64,000 nt of DNA, from the NCBI RefSeq assembly GCF_003285265.1, contig NZ_CP030239.1, positions 2,938,501 through 3,002,500 of the forward strand, written 5' to 3'. The first letter of the stretch is position 1, and every line of letters starts with the position of its first letter. This DNA is from Paracoccus mutanolyticus. GTDB taxonomy: Bacteria; Pseudomonadota; Alphaproteobacteria; Rhodobacterales; Rhodobacteraceae. The notes below the pieces were generated by a model. The model saw only the letters and a list, made by a program, of their open reading frames with translations. It was not told where the DNA came from and did no database searches. Made by a program: the position numbers and the translations under genes. Below are positions 20,084 to 28,950 of this stretch, one piece after another.

Positions 20084-21127
20084 TCAATGGGCGTGCCCAT
20101 GATGGGAACCGGCCGGCGCCGGCCCGTCGAGGCTGCAGGTGCTGATCCCGTCCCAGTCGATGCCGACGGTCGCGTGTTCGATGCCGAAGCGCTCTTTCAA
20201 CTCGTGCTCCACCCGGCGAACGGTCAGGGGAATGTCGGCGCCGGGTTCGGGCTGAAGCTGAAGCGTGGCCAGGACTCGGCCCGAGGTGATCGACCAGACA
20301 TGGACATGGTGGATGGCGCGCACGCCGTCCACGGACGTTTTCAGGTGCCCGGCGATCTTGCCCGGCTCGGCGTCGGCCGGCGCCCCTTCCAGAAGGATAT
20401 GCAGCGTCTTCTTCAGAAGGCTCCAGGCGCTGCGCAGGATCAGCAGCGACACGAAGACCGACAGGATCGGGTCGATGGGCGTCCAGTCCGTATACCAGAT
20501 CACGATGGCGGCGACGATGGCGCCGACCGATCCCAGCAGGTCGCCCATCACATGAAGAACGGCCCCCTTGACGTTGACGTGCTCGGAGTCGCCGCGCGTC
20601 AGATACCAGAGCACGAAGAGGTTCACCGCCATGCCGATGACGGCGACGACGAACATCGAACCGGCCATGACGGGCTGCGGCTGGCGAAAGCGTTCGATTG
20701 CTTCGAAGACGATCCAGCCGACGATGCCGAACAGCGTCAGCGCATTGATCAGCCCGGCGATCACCTCGAAGCGGGCGTAGCCGAAGGTGCGCCGCCCGTC
20801 TGCGGCACGACGGCCCAGGCGGAAGGCGACATAGGCGAGGCCGAGGGCGATGGCATCGGTCAACATGTGCCCCGCGTCGGCCAGCAGCGCGAGCGAGCCC
20901 GAGATGATGCCGCCGGCCGTTTCGACCAGCATGAAGGAAAAGATCAGCAGGAAGGACACGAGGATCTTGCGCTCGTTGTCCGCGGTTACGGTGGGGACAT
21001 GATCATGATCATGATCGTGGCCGCCGTGGTCGTGCCCATGATGGCCGTGGCCCTTGCGGGCGTCCCGGCCCAGGTCGGAAGCGTCATCGGCCGTGTGGGC
21101 GACATGCTTGTGCGAGGAGTCTGACAT
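20084..21127 (-). CDS. Cation diffusion facilitator, Zn(II)/Co(II)/Cd(II) exporter (ZitB/CzcD-like)
   Basis: The 347-residue protein has a His-rich cytoplasmic N-terminus (HGHHGHDHGGHDHDHDH), six transmembrane segments and the CDF transport-site motifs HxxxD in TM2 (LLADAGHMLTD, His87/Asp91, with Asp84) and in TM5 (VLHVMGDLLGSVG). The C-terminal cytoplasmic domain (IHHVHVWSITSGRVL) is the metal-binding dimerisation domain. It exports Zn(II) and related ions in exchange for protons. It is the first gene of a two-gene operon with the ArsR sensor, and the operator-like palindrome lies 30 bp upstream. Confidence 0.93.
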   Translation of the reverse strand: MSDSSHKHVAHTADDASDLGRDARKGHGHHGHDHGGHDHDHDHVPTVTADNERKILVSFLLIFSFMLVETAGGIISGSLALLADAGHMLTDAIALGLAYVAFRLGRRAADGRRTFGYARFEVIAGLINALTLFGIVGWIVFEAIERFRQPQPVMAGSMFVVAVIGMAVNLFVLWYLTRGDSEHVNVKGAVLHVMGDLLGSVGAIVAAIVIWYTDWTPIDPILSVFVSLLILRSAWSLLKKTLHILLEGAPADAEPGKIAGHLKTSVDGVRAIHHVHVWSITSGRVLATLQLQPEPGADIPLTVRRVEHELKERFGIEHATVGIDWDGISTCSLDGPAPAGSHHGHAH

Positions 21128-21156
21128 TGCTGTTCGCCCTGTTTCGATTCAATGAT

Positions 21157-21170
21157 TGAATATATATTCA
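21157..21170 (-). promoter_or_regulatory. Operator for the ArsR-type sensor
   Basis: TGAATATATATTCA is a perfect 14-bp palindrome in an AT-rich block 30 bp upstream of the CDF start codon. It resembles the 12-2-12 AT-rich operators of SmtB/CzrA repressors. The AT content contrasts sharply with the flanking DNA. Confidence 0.7.
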
Positions 21171-21181
21171 TATGATAAGTG

Positions 21182-21539
21182 TCAACCGGCCGGAATGCTT
21201 GGCCGTGAGGCCGGCCTGTGAAAAGGGCACCCCCTTTCCAAGCAGGCGGGACAGGGTACGGCAAGCTGGCCAGGGTATGCGAAGGGTGACGAGAAAAGCG
21301 TCGATGAACCTTGCGCCTATCAGGCCAGGCATGGCGCGCGCGGACATGGTCCGAAGCGCATGGGGCTGGGAATGGCCGCAAACCTGTACAGCCTTCCTTC
21401 GCCTGTCTGGACCATGGCAATGCCCAAGTGAAGGCGGCCGTCAGGTCAGGGCTTGACGTGCGGCCGTCCGGGCTTGTCGCCCTCGGCGTCCGGCAGCCGC
21501 GCGATGCATTCGCCAGCCAAGGTGCCGCGATGGGCGCAG
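21182..21539. other. Gap without a recognised gene
   Basis: About 360 bp between the CDF operator and the stop of the siderophore ATPase gene. Short open frames exist on both strands but none has a recognisable motif or ribosome binding site. No terminator is obvious. Confidence 0.4.
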
Positions 21540-22222
21540 TCAGTAGAAATGCAGGTGCCCGGATGCGGAAAGCTGGCGCTTGATACCGATCCCATAAAGC
21601 CGCGACAGATTGACTTCGGTCATGGCGTCCTTGGCCGGACCGCTGGCAAGGACCCCCTCGCGTCCCATCAGCAGCACCTGATCGGCCAGGGCCGCAGCGT
21701 GGTCGGGATCATGGCTGGACAGGATGATGCCACAGCCTTCGCGAGCCAGATCGCGGATGGCGCGACCGACCTGGCGGCGGTTCGCGAAATCGAGGCTGGC
21801 CGTGGGTTCATCCATGATCAGCGCAGAGGCCTCTTGCGCGATGGCGCGGGCGATCAGCACAAGCTGGCGCTGGCCGCCGGAGAGCCGATAGATCTCGGAT
21901 GGCGCCAGACCGGCGATGCCGAGCCGGTCGAGCGCGGACATCGCGCGGGCGGTCTCGGCCCTGCCCGGGCGCGCGAAAGGTCCAAGCCGTGCCGACGCTC
22001 CCATCAGAACGATGTCGAGCGCAGTGAAGGCAAAGGGGCTGGTCAGTGCCTGCGGCACATGCGCCAGCCGCGCCGCGATCCTGGGCCGCGACCATTGCTC
22101 AAGCGGGGCTCCGCCCAGCATCACCGCACCCGCGACGGGCGGGATCAGCCCTAGCAGCGTGCGGAAAAGCGTGGTCTTGCCGGCACCGTTCGGTCCCAGC
22201 ACGCACAAGACCCGTCCCGGCG
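21540..22222 (-). pseudogene. Siderophore/heme ABC importer ATP-binding protein (FecE-like), C-terminal part
   Basis: From Walker A (VLGPNGAGKTTLFRTLLG) through the signature YRLSGGQRQLVLIAR, Walker B ALIMDEPTASLD and H-loop IILSSHDPDHA to a natural end (LSASGHLHFY). The N-terminal 35-40 codons are displaced to 22874-23096. A 138-bp block including Walker A occurs in both parts. Joining 23096-22874 to 22084-21540 recreates a complete gene of about 250 codons, so the native gene was split by the 22223-22873 insertion. It energises the permease whose end lies at 23094. Confidence 0.85.
22085..22222. repeat. Direct repeat, copy 1, of part of the FecE-like gene
   Basis: This 138-bp block is repeated at 22874-23014. 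The two copies are identical except for a 3-base insertion and one substitution in a single spot (near 22150 / 22939). The block is far too long for an IS target-site duplication. Confidence 0.9.
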
Positions 22223-22520
22223 TATCGGTTTGCGATCCGCCGCCAATCCTGAGGCGTGCGAACATGTTCTCGTTCCGGTGACGCAGGCGATCGTGCTGGA
22301 GAAGTGCTCGATCAGGTTCTTCAGCGTGCTGTCGGGCATCTGGGCCTTGTCGGTCCAGTTTGCGTTGCCGAAGACACCCTGAAGGCGCTCCGGGTTCGCG
22401 GCCTCGATGGCGAGGAAAGCAGACAGCAGCGCCCGCCCCACATCGCGGGGTGCCCCGGACGGACGTCGTTCCAATGCGCGCCTTCGGGGATCACGCCAGG
22501 TCGGCAGCTTCGAGTCCAGA
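22223..22520 (-). pseudogene. HsdM-like N6-adenine DNA methylase fragment
   Basis: The translation gives AIEAANPERLQGVFGNANWT and DKAQMPDSTLKNLIEHFSS, a clear match to the N-terminal domain of type I restriction HsdM (NPxxLYGVFGDAQWTNKxxL...LLKDLIEHFS). An out-of-frame stretch (IPEGAHWNDVRPGHP) just upstream also fits HsdM. There are no SAM-binding or NPPY motifs because only about 80 codons remain. It is fused at one end to an IS transposase piece and at the other to the FecE-like gene. Confidence 0.65.
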
Positions 22521-22891
22521 CCGCCCTTGGTCCGCCCGATCAGCCGTCCGCGCCCCCTTTTTGAATGCGCATAGGCCTGAATGCGCATATTCTCGAGCGC
22601 ACCGCACGGACGAGGATCATGCCATGTCTTGGCCTCGCCATGGAAGCCCTCCGAGTGCCAGCGGTGGCGCCGATTGTCGCTCCACCGCTTCCAGCGGTTG
22701 TAGAGCGTCCTGGGCGGGCCATATTCCTTCGGCGCGTCGCGCCACCGCAAGCCGTTGCGATTGACGAAGATTATGCCGCTCAACACCCGCCGGTCATCGA
22801 CGCGCGGCTTGCCGTGGCTCTTGGGAAAGAAGGGCTGAAGCCGCTCGATCTGCGCATCAGTCAGCCAGACAAAGCCGCGACCATTGCTCAA
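22521..22891 (-). mobile_element. IS5-family (IS427-group) transposase fragment
   Basis: The frame reads GFVWLTDAQIERLQPFFPKS, then RVDDRRVLSGIIFVNRNGLR and GPPRTLYNRWKRWS, the conserved N-terminal domain of IS427-group transposases. After a frame change, GRLIGRTKGGLDSKL represents the start of the DDE domain, with the middle part missing. The C-terminal half and both terminal inverted repeats are absent. It is inserted in the FecE-like gene between the two 138-bp repeats. Confidence 0.8.
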
Positions 22892-23014
22892 GCGGGGCTC
22901 CGCCCAGCATCACCGCACCCGCGACGGGCGGGATCAGGCCTGCTAGCAGCGTGCGGAAAAGCGTGGTCTTGCCGGCACCGTTCGGTCCCAGCACGCACAA
23001 GACCCGTCCCGGCG
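22874..23014. repeat. Direct repeat, copy 2, of part of the FecE-like gene
   Basis: Partner of the block at 22085-22222, separated from it by 651 bp of IS5 and HsdM-like DNA. Identical apart from a 3-base insertion and one substitution. Confidence 0.9.
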
Positions 23015-23096
23015 GCACCTGGAAATCAACCCCGCGGATCAGCGCCTTTCGGCCATGGCCGACGGCCAGATCACGCGCCTCGAGCAGCGGTGTCAT
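22874..23096 (-). pseudogene. FecE-like ATP-binding protein, N-terminal part
   Basis: The ATG at 23096 gives MTPLLEARDLAVGHGRKALI, then GVDFQVPPGRVLCVLGPNG with Walker A, ending at LEQWSR where foreign sequence begins. The start overlaps the stop of the permease gene, as usual in fec/fhu operons. It is the missing 5' part of the gene at 21540-22222. A Leu-Ala-Gly variation at the repeat (LLAGLIPP against LLGLIPP) marks the only difference between copies. Confidence 0.85.
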
Positions 23097-23420
23097 TCGC
23101 TCCACCCCCGCGCCCCGCGCGCCAGCAGGCCGACAAAGACCGGTGCGCCTGCAACGGCGGTCAGGATGCCCAGCGGCACCTCGATCGGGGCGATGCTGCG
23201 GGCAGCGGTATCGACCAGCACCTGAAGCCCGCCCCGATCAGGACCGAGGCCGGCAGCAGCCGGTCGAAGCCCGGGCCGATCAGGAGCCGCGCCATATGCG
23301 GCACCATCAGCCCGACCCAGCCGATCACCCCGGCCATGGCGACGGCGGCCGCGGTCATCAGCGTGGCGCAGGCGATGACCAGCAGCCGCAAGGGCCGGCA
23401 TGGATGCCCATGCGCGCGCG
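23094..23420 (-). pseudogene. FecCD-type siderophore permease, C-terminal fragment
   Basis: Reads LLVIACATLMTAAAVAMAG, VIGWVGLMVPHMARLLIGP and, after a one-base shift near 23225, SIAPIEVPLGILTAVAGAPV and FVGLLARGARGWSE, ending at 23094. These are the last three to four helices of a FecCD permease, including the conserved G-x-I-x-F-V-G-L-xx-PH motif. The N-terminal two thirds of the gene are missing; unrelated sequence begins near 23420. Confidence 0.8.
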
Positions 23421-24030
23421 CCTCGACCGGGTCGAAGCGCGATCCGTCATCAGGCGATCCGGGCCGCGAAGCGGGGCGAGCTGCGCGGCCTCTCGGCCAG
23501 TCGTCATAGGCATCGGCGGTGGTGCCAAGCGCGGCATACCGCGACTGCGCCCTCTCGCCGGATCGAGCGTGACCAGGAAGTCGAACATGTGGTGCCGCAC
23601 CACTCCAGGACCAGTCCCGCCAGGGGCGCGCAGGCGGCCGATCGGCAACGTCGGGGCGGGCGCGAAGCACCTCAAGCACCAGCATCTAAAGATGACTCGT
23701 CGAAATAGACGACGCGGGCGCCGCGAAACCAACGACAAGCTCCCCAGTCACATAGAACGCGCCGCGACCAATACCACTGTGACGCAGATCCACAGCGCCG
23801 ACGGCAAGAATCGGTTAAGTATCAATGAGACGGAGTCAGGAAAGCTATTTCCAAGACACGTAGACAATAAGAATGCTGCGAAAGCCATAGGCAGATGCGC
23901 CTGCCCGCGCCGGGTCAGGGTCGGAAACCGCAACCAGCCGCGCCCCCGAAAACTCCTCAGCGAAAAGACGGGCGTGCAACACGCCCATGACACCGAAACG
24001 AGGCGGCATGATAATCGGGCGCGTTTCTTG
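23421..24030 (-). pseudogene. Patch of short fragments including a Gfo/Idh/MocA oxidoreductase N-terminus
   Basis: At 23915-24013 the minus strand reads PPRFGVMGVLHARLFAEEF then SGARLVAVSDPDPARAGA, the start of a Gfo/Idh/MocA NAD(P)-dependent dehydrogenase, cut off after about 40 codons. Between 23500 and 23700 short hydrophilic stretches (PHHMFDFLVTLDPARG) vaguely recall a siderophore-binding protein but are too broken to assign. The fragments do not form one gene. Confidence 0.5.
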
Positions 24031-24397
24031 TGAGGCATCGCGTCGATCATAAATGTTTGCCGGGAAAGACGAAAAGCCCGCCAAAAACATGGATATCGGA
24101 AAACGGTCGTGGATGCAAAAAACATTATAGCCAAAAAAGGTCGTGGTTCGCTGATTTATTAATAAAAAAAGGAGATTGTTACCGTTTTGGTCGGGTAGAA
24201 CTGTTCAACGCGCTCCGAGACATCTGGCGGATTGTTCACGCCCGCTGAGTGCTGGAACTACCTTCAGGCAGCTGGGTATGTCGCAGGTTAATCCCGAACC
24301 GCTTTAATCTTGTCCGGAGAGATCGGAAAGGACAAACCTTAAAGGGCGAGAATGGACAACTCGCCCTCCAGAATGGCCAATTTATGGGTTACGCGAC
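24031..24397. other. AT-richer gap without a recognised gene
   Basis: GC content falls clearly here (runs such as TTATTAATAAAAAAAGGAG near 24156-24175). Small open frames exist but none is recognisable. It separates the fragment patch from the stop of nrdJ. Confidence 0.4.
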
Positions 24398-24406
24398 ATG
24401 CCCCGG

Positions 24407-27400
24407 TCAGCTGCAGCCGCTGGTGCCGCCGCAGGTGTTGCACTTCATGCAGGTGCCGTTGCGCACCAGCGTATAGTTCCCGCATTCGGCGCAAGGGTCG
24501 CCTTCGTATCCCTGCAGGCGGGCCTTGGTGCGCAGGTCCACGGCGGCACCGCCCTGTGTCACGGCCAGGGTCGAAACCCCGGCCTGCAGCACCATCAGAT
24601 CCTGCGGCAGGCGCTTGCGCAGATAGCCTGTCGAGCTGATCTGCTTGAGCATCTCAAGCGAGCGCGTGGCGCCTTCGACGGCCGGCGGGACAGGGGCCTG
24701 GGTTTCGCGCTCGCCCCCGCCCAGGTCGTCGAACCGCGCGCCTTGCGGCTGGACATGCGCCAGATCGGTGCGGTCCAGGTAGCTGACGGCCAGTTCGCGG
24801 AAGACATAGTCCAGGATCGAGGTCGCGTTCTTGATGCTGTCGTTGCCCTGCACCATCCCCGCCGGCTCGAACCGGGTGAAGGTGAAGGCATCCACGAACT
24901 CCTCCAGCGGCACGCCGTATTGCAGGCCGACCGACACGGCGATGGCGAAATTGTTCATCATCGCACGAAAGCCCGCGCCTTCCTTGTGCATGTCGATGAA
25001 GATCTCGCCCAGGCTGCCGTCGTCGTATTCGCCGGTCCGCAGATAGACCTTGTGCCCGCCGACCATCGCCTTCTGGGTATAGCCCTTGCGGCGCTGGGGC
25101 AGCTTTTCGCGGTGGCTGCGCACCGCCTCCTTGACGATGATCCGCTCGACCACCTTTTCGGCGATGACGGTGGCGCGTTCCTGCGGGGTGCCGCTGGCCA
25201 GCACCTCCTCGGCCTCGTCATCGCCCTCGACCAGCGCGGCCGCCAGCGGCTGGGACAGTTTCGAGCCGTCGCGGTAAAGCGCGTTGGCCTTGATCCCCAG
25301 CGACCAGGACAGTTCATAGGCCGCCAGCGCATCGGCAATCGTGGCGCTGTTGGGCATGTTGATCGTCTTCGAGATCGCGCCCGAGATGAAGGACTGCGCC
25401 GCCGCCATCATGCGGATGTGGCTTTCCACCGACAGATAGCGGGTGCCCTTCTTGCCGCAGGCATTGGCGCAGTCGAAGATGGCCAGATGCTCGGGCTTCA
25501 GATGGGGGGCGCCTTCCAGGGTCATGGTGCCGCAGACGTGGTCGTTGGCTGCCTCGATCTGGGCCTTGGTAAAGCCCAGGTGGCGCAGCATGTCGAAGCT
25601 GGGGTCCAGAAGCTTCTCGGCCGGGATGCCCAGGGTCTGGCGGCAGAAATCCTCGCCCAGGGTCCACTGGTTGAAGATGAAGCGGATGTCGAAGGCCGAT
25701 TCCAGCGCCGCCTCGATCCGGCCACCTTTGATGTCAGCGGAACCGTGGCCGACCAGGCTGGCGTGGTTGATATGGGGCTGGTTCCCCAGGCTGGCGAGGC
25801 CCACGGCATCAGCCTGAGAAACCGCCCCGTGGAGGGGCCATTCGCGTCCGCAGCGCGGCGGGAACCGAGCGGTTGATGATCTTGAAATAGCCGCCGCCCG
25901 CCAGCTTCTTGAACTTGACCAGCGCGAAATCGGGCTCGATCCCGGTGGTGTCGCAATCCATGACCAGACCGATGGTGCCGGTCGGGGCGATCACGGTCGC
26001 CTGGGCGTTGCGATAGCCGTGCTCCTCGCCCAGGGTCAGGGCCTCGTCCCAGGCGTTCTGGGCCATGGCGACCAGGCGCGGGTCGGGGCAGTTCTCGACG
26101 TCCAGTTCGACGGGACGGACGTTCACCCCGTCATAGGCGCCGGTGCCATGGGCAGCGGCGCGGTGGTTGCGGATCACGCGCAGCATGGCCGCCGCATTCC
26201 GTGCATAGCCGGGGAAGGGCCCGCGCTCGGCCGCCATTTCGGCCGAGGTCGAATAGGCCACCCCCGTCATGATCGCGGTCAGCGCGCCGCACAGCGCCCT
26301 GCCTTCGGCGGAATCATAGCCCAGACCCATCGTCATCAGCAGCCCGCCGATGTTGGCATAGCCCAGGCCCAGCGTGCGGAAGTCGTGGCTGCGCTGCGCG
26401 ATCTCGGCCGAAGGGAACTGCGCCATCAGCACGCTGATTTCCAGCGTCAGGGTCCACAGCCGCGTGGCGTGGACATAGGCGTCCGCGTCAAAGCCGGTGC
26501 CGTCCCAGAAGGTCAGCAGGTTCATCGACGCCAGATTGCAGGCGGTATCGTCCAAGAACATGTATTCGCTGCACGGGTTAGCTGGCACGGATCGGCCCGT
26601 CCTCGGGGCAGGTGTGCCAGGCGTTCACCGTGTCGTGAAACTGGATGCCGGGATCGGCGCAGGCCCAGGCGGCATGGCCGATCTGGTCCCACAGTTCGCG
26701 GGCGCGCACGGTCTTGGCGGTGCTGCCGTCGGTGCGGCGGACCAGCTCCCACGGCAGGTCGTCGCGGACGGCGCGCAGGAAGGCGTCCGTCACCCGCACC
26801 GAATTGTTCGAGTTCTGCCCGGAAACCGAGGCATAGGCATCCGAATCCCAATCCGTGTCATAGGTCGGGAATTCAATCGAATCAAAGCCCTGCCGAGCAT
26901 ATTGCAGAACCCGGTTGATATAGGTTTCGGGGATCATGCTGCGCTTGGCGCCCCGGATCGCCGCCTTCAGGGCGGGGTTCAGGGCGGGATCGGTGGCATC
27001 CTGGGTGCTGCCGTCCCATTCCCGGATCGCTGCAAAGATCTCGTTCAGCTTCCGTTCGTGCATCTTGGATCCGGCCACCAGCGACGCGACCTTCTGTTCC
27101 TCGATGACCTTCCAGTTGATGAACTGCTCGATGTCGGGGTGATCCATGTCGCAGATCACCATCTTTGCCGCGCGTCGGGTCGTACCGCCCGATTTGATCG
27201 CGCCGGCTGCCCGGTCTCCGATCTTCAGGAAGCCCATGAGCCCCGAAGATTTCCCGCCGCCCGACAGTTTCTCGCCCTCCCCTCGAAGGGACGAAAAATT
27301 GGTGCCCGTTCCCGAGCCGTATTTGAAAAGCCGCGCCTCGCGCACCCACAGGTCCATGATGCCGCCATCGTTCACCAGGTCGTCGCTGACCGACTGGATG

Positions 27401-27999
27401 AAGCAGGCATGGGGCTGGGGATGTTCATAGGCGCTGTCCGACCGCACCAGCTTGCCGGTCCGGTAATCGACATAGAAATGCCCCTGGGACGGGCCGTCGA
27501 TGCCATAGGCCCAATGCAGCCCGGTGTTGAACCATTGCGGACTGTTCGGCGCCCCCATCTGGCGCGCCAGCATGTGGCGCATCTCGTCGTAATAGGCGCG
27601 GGCGCTTTCCTCGTCCGAGAAATATTCGCCCTTCCAGCTCCAATAGGCCCAGGCGCCTGCCAGACGGTCGAACACCTGGCGGGCCGAGGTCTCGCCCACA
27701 AGGCGCTGAGCTTCGGGCAATTCGGCCAGGGCCGCCTCGTCCGCGACCGAGCGCCACAGGAATTCCGGGACGCCCTTTTCCTTGACCCGCTTCAGCCGCG
27801 CCGGCACCCCCGCCTTGCGGAAGTACTTCTGGGCGATCACGTCCGAGGCGACCTGGCTCCACCCTTCGGGAACCTCAACGGCCTCGTTGCGAAAGACGAT
27901 CTGGCCGTCCGGGTTGCGGATCTCGCTGGCGGTCGTGGTAAAGGCGATCCCGCCATAGGCTCCGCCGCGTTCGGTGGTAAAGCGCCGCTCGATTTTCAT
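24407..27999 (-). pseudogene. nrdJ: AdoCbl-dependent (class II) ribonucleoside-diphosphate reductase, two frameshifts
   Basis: A protein of about 1,190 residues that reduces ribonucleotides using adenosylcobalamin. MKIERRFTTERGGAYGGIAF starts at 27999 after a GGGTGCAGG ribosome site. Recognisable are GAPNSPQWFNTGL, PHACFIQSVSDDL, KYGSGTGTNFSSLRG, the NPCSE active-site box, [20 protein letters not shown] and the C-terminal Cys motif [20 protein letters not shown]. An extra T at about 26574 breaks the frame exactly before NPCSE. A second break near 25815 also loses some 15-20 codons. It may be the sole RNR here; an essential gene with such breaks suggests sequence error. Confidence 0.92.
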
Positions 28000-28389
28000 C
28001 CTGCACCCCGATCTGCCTGCCGTCCGCCCGGATGCACGGCGCAGACCCGGCGACGCCATGCGTCGTCCAGGACCGCAGCGCGCGGGCAAGGCTGTTGATG
28101 TCTGTCTGTCTGCCGCCGCTGCCCGGACCGTGCGTGGCACAAGATCTGGTGGCTGGGCGATCATGACGCACAAACTGACGCGCGTCGCGAGTCGATTCAA
28201 CGTGAAAATTTTTACATGAATGTCAGCTTGAGGTTGACAGTCGCCCCGGCGCGACAGGCCGCAGATTCGTCGTCCCCCCGGGTTAATTTCATCCACCTGT
28301 GCGGCCCTTGGGCAAAACCCAAGCGATCCGGCGGTTGGTCACAGCTTATCCACCGCCTTGCCCACAGGTCGGGTTGCGGCTTTGTTCGC
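28000..28389. other. nrdJ leader region
   Basis: 390 bp between the nrdJ start and the folate cyclo-ligase stop. It contains the three-way-junction fold at 28295-28369 and an AT-rich stretch near 28200-28216 (GTGAAAATTTTTACATG) that could hold the nrdJ promoter. No open frame is convincing. Confidence 0.5.
28295..28369 (-). ncRNA. Candidate structured RNA: three-way junction
   Basis: Closing stem ACCTGTG/CACAGGT (28295-28301 with 28363-28369) encloses two hairpins: CTTGGG/CCCAAG with a 5-nt loop (28307-28323) and GGCGGT/ACCGCC with a 16-nt loop (28330-28357). The fold is symmetric for both strands. Strand minus is preferred because it would lie in the nrdJ leader or the folate cyclo-ligase 3' end. 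No Rfam family is recognised; the large loop holds a TTATCCACC that resembles a DnaA box. Confidence 0.3.
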
Positions 28390-28950
28390 CTAGCCCCGCG
28401 CCAAAGGTTTTTTCGCCGGAACCAGAATCCGGCGGTCCGTGACGACCAGATCCAGCGGCTGGTCGGTCGGTTCGGCGGGAATCGGGGGCACCTCTTGCGT
28501 GTCATAGGCGAATCCCACGGCCAGCACCTCCCCGTCCCGGCGCAGCACCTCGAGCGTGCGGTCATAGAAGCCGCCGCCATAGCCCAGCCGGTTGCCGACC
28601 AGGTCAAAGCCGGCCAAGGGCACGATCAGCACCTGGGGAACCAGAACCGGCGCGTCCTCGGGCGGATGGCTGGTGCCGAAAGTCCCGCCCTCGAGCCGGC
28701 CGTCGTGGCGGCGAAAGACCAGCGGCCGGGCCGGGCCCGTCACCACGGGCAGGCAGACCGGCCCCGCATGCGCGTCCATCGCGGGACGCGGATCGGCCTC
28801 GCCCCGCATGGGCCAGTAGCCGGCCAGGACCTTGCCCGCATGGGGTTCCAGGACCTCGCGCAGGTTCCTCGTCAGGGCCGCGTCGTCGCCCCCCTGGGCG
28901 CGCGCGGCCAGCGCCCGCAGGCGCAATTTGGATTTCAGATCAGCATCCAT
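28390..28950 (-). CDS. 5-formyltetrahydrofolate cyclo-ligase
   Basis: The 186-residue enzyme converts 5-formyl-THF to 5,10-methenyl-THF with ATP. The hallmark NRLGYGGGFYDRTL (about residues 118-131) and the LIVPLAGFDLVG strand before it are intact, as is the substrate region AGYWPMRGEADPRP. Its start lies inside the end of the MgtE gene (16-bp overlap), so it is probably translated from the same transcript. The link to MgtE is positional only. Confidence 0.92.
   Translation of the reverse strand: MDADLKSKLRLRALAARAQGGDDAALTRNLREVLEPHAGKVLAGYWPMRGEADPRPAMDAHAGPVCLPVVTGPARPLVFRRHDGRLEGGTFGTSHPPEDAPVLVPQVLIVPLAGFDLVGNRLGYGGGFYDRTLEVLRRDGEVLAVGFAYDTQEVPPIPAEPTDQPLDLVVTDRRILVPAKKPLARG

Noticed and set aside
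28085..28280. Possible cobalamin riboswitch upstream of nrdJ
   Set aside because: A GAATCTGCGGCCTGTCGC...CGACTGT stretch and an AGCCACCAG resemble parts of the core and B12 box, but the GGGAA...GGTG portion and the P2/P3 stems are not present, and repression of a B12-dependent enzyme by B12 would be illogical.
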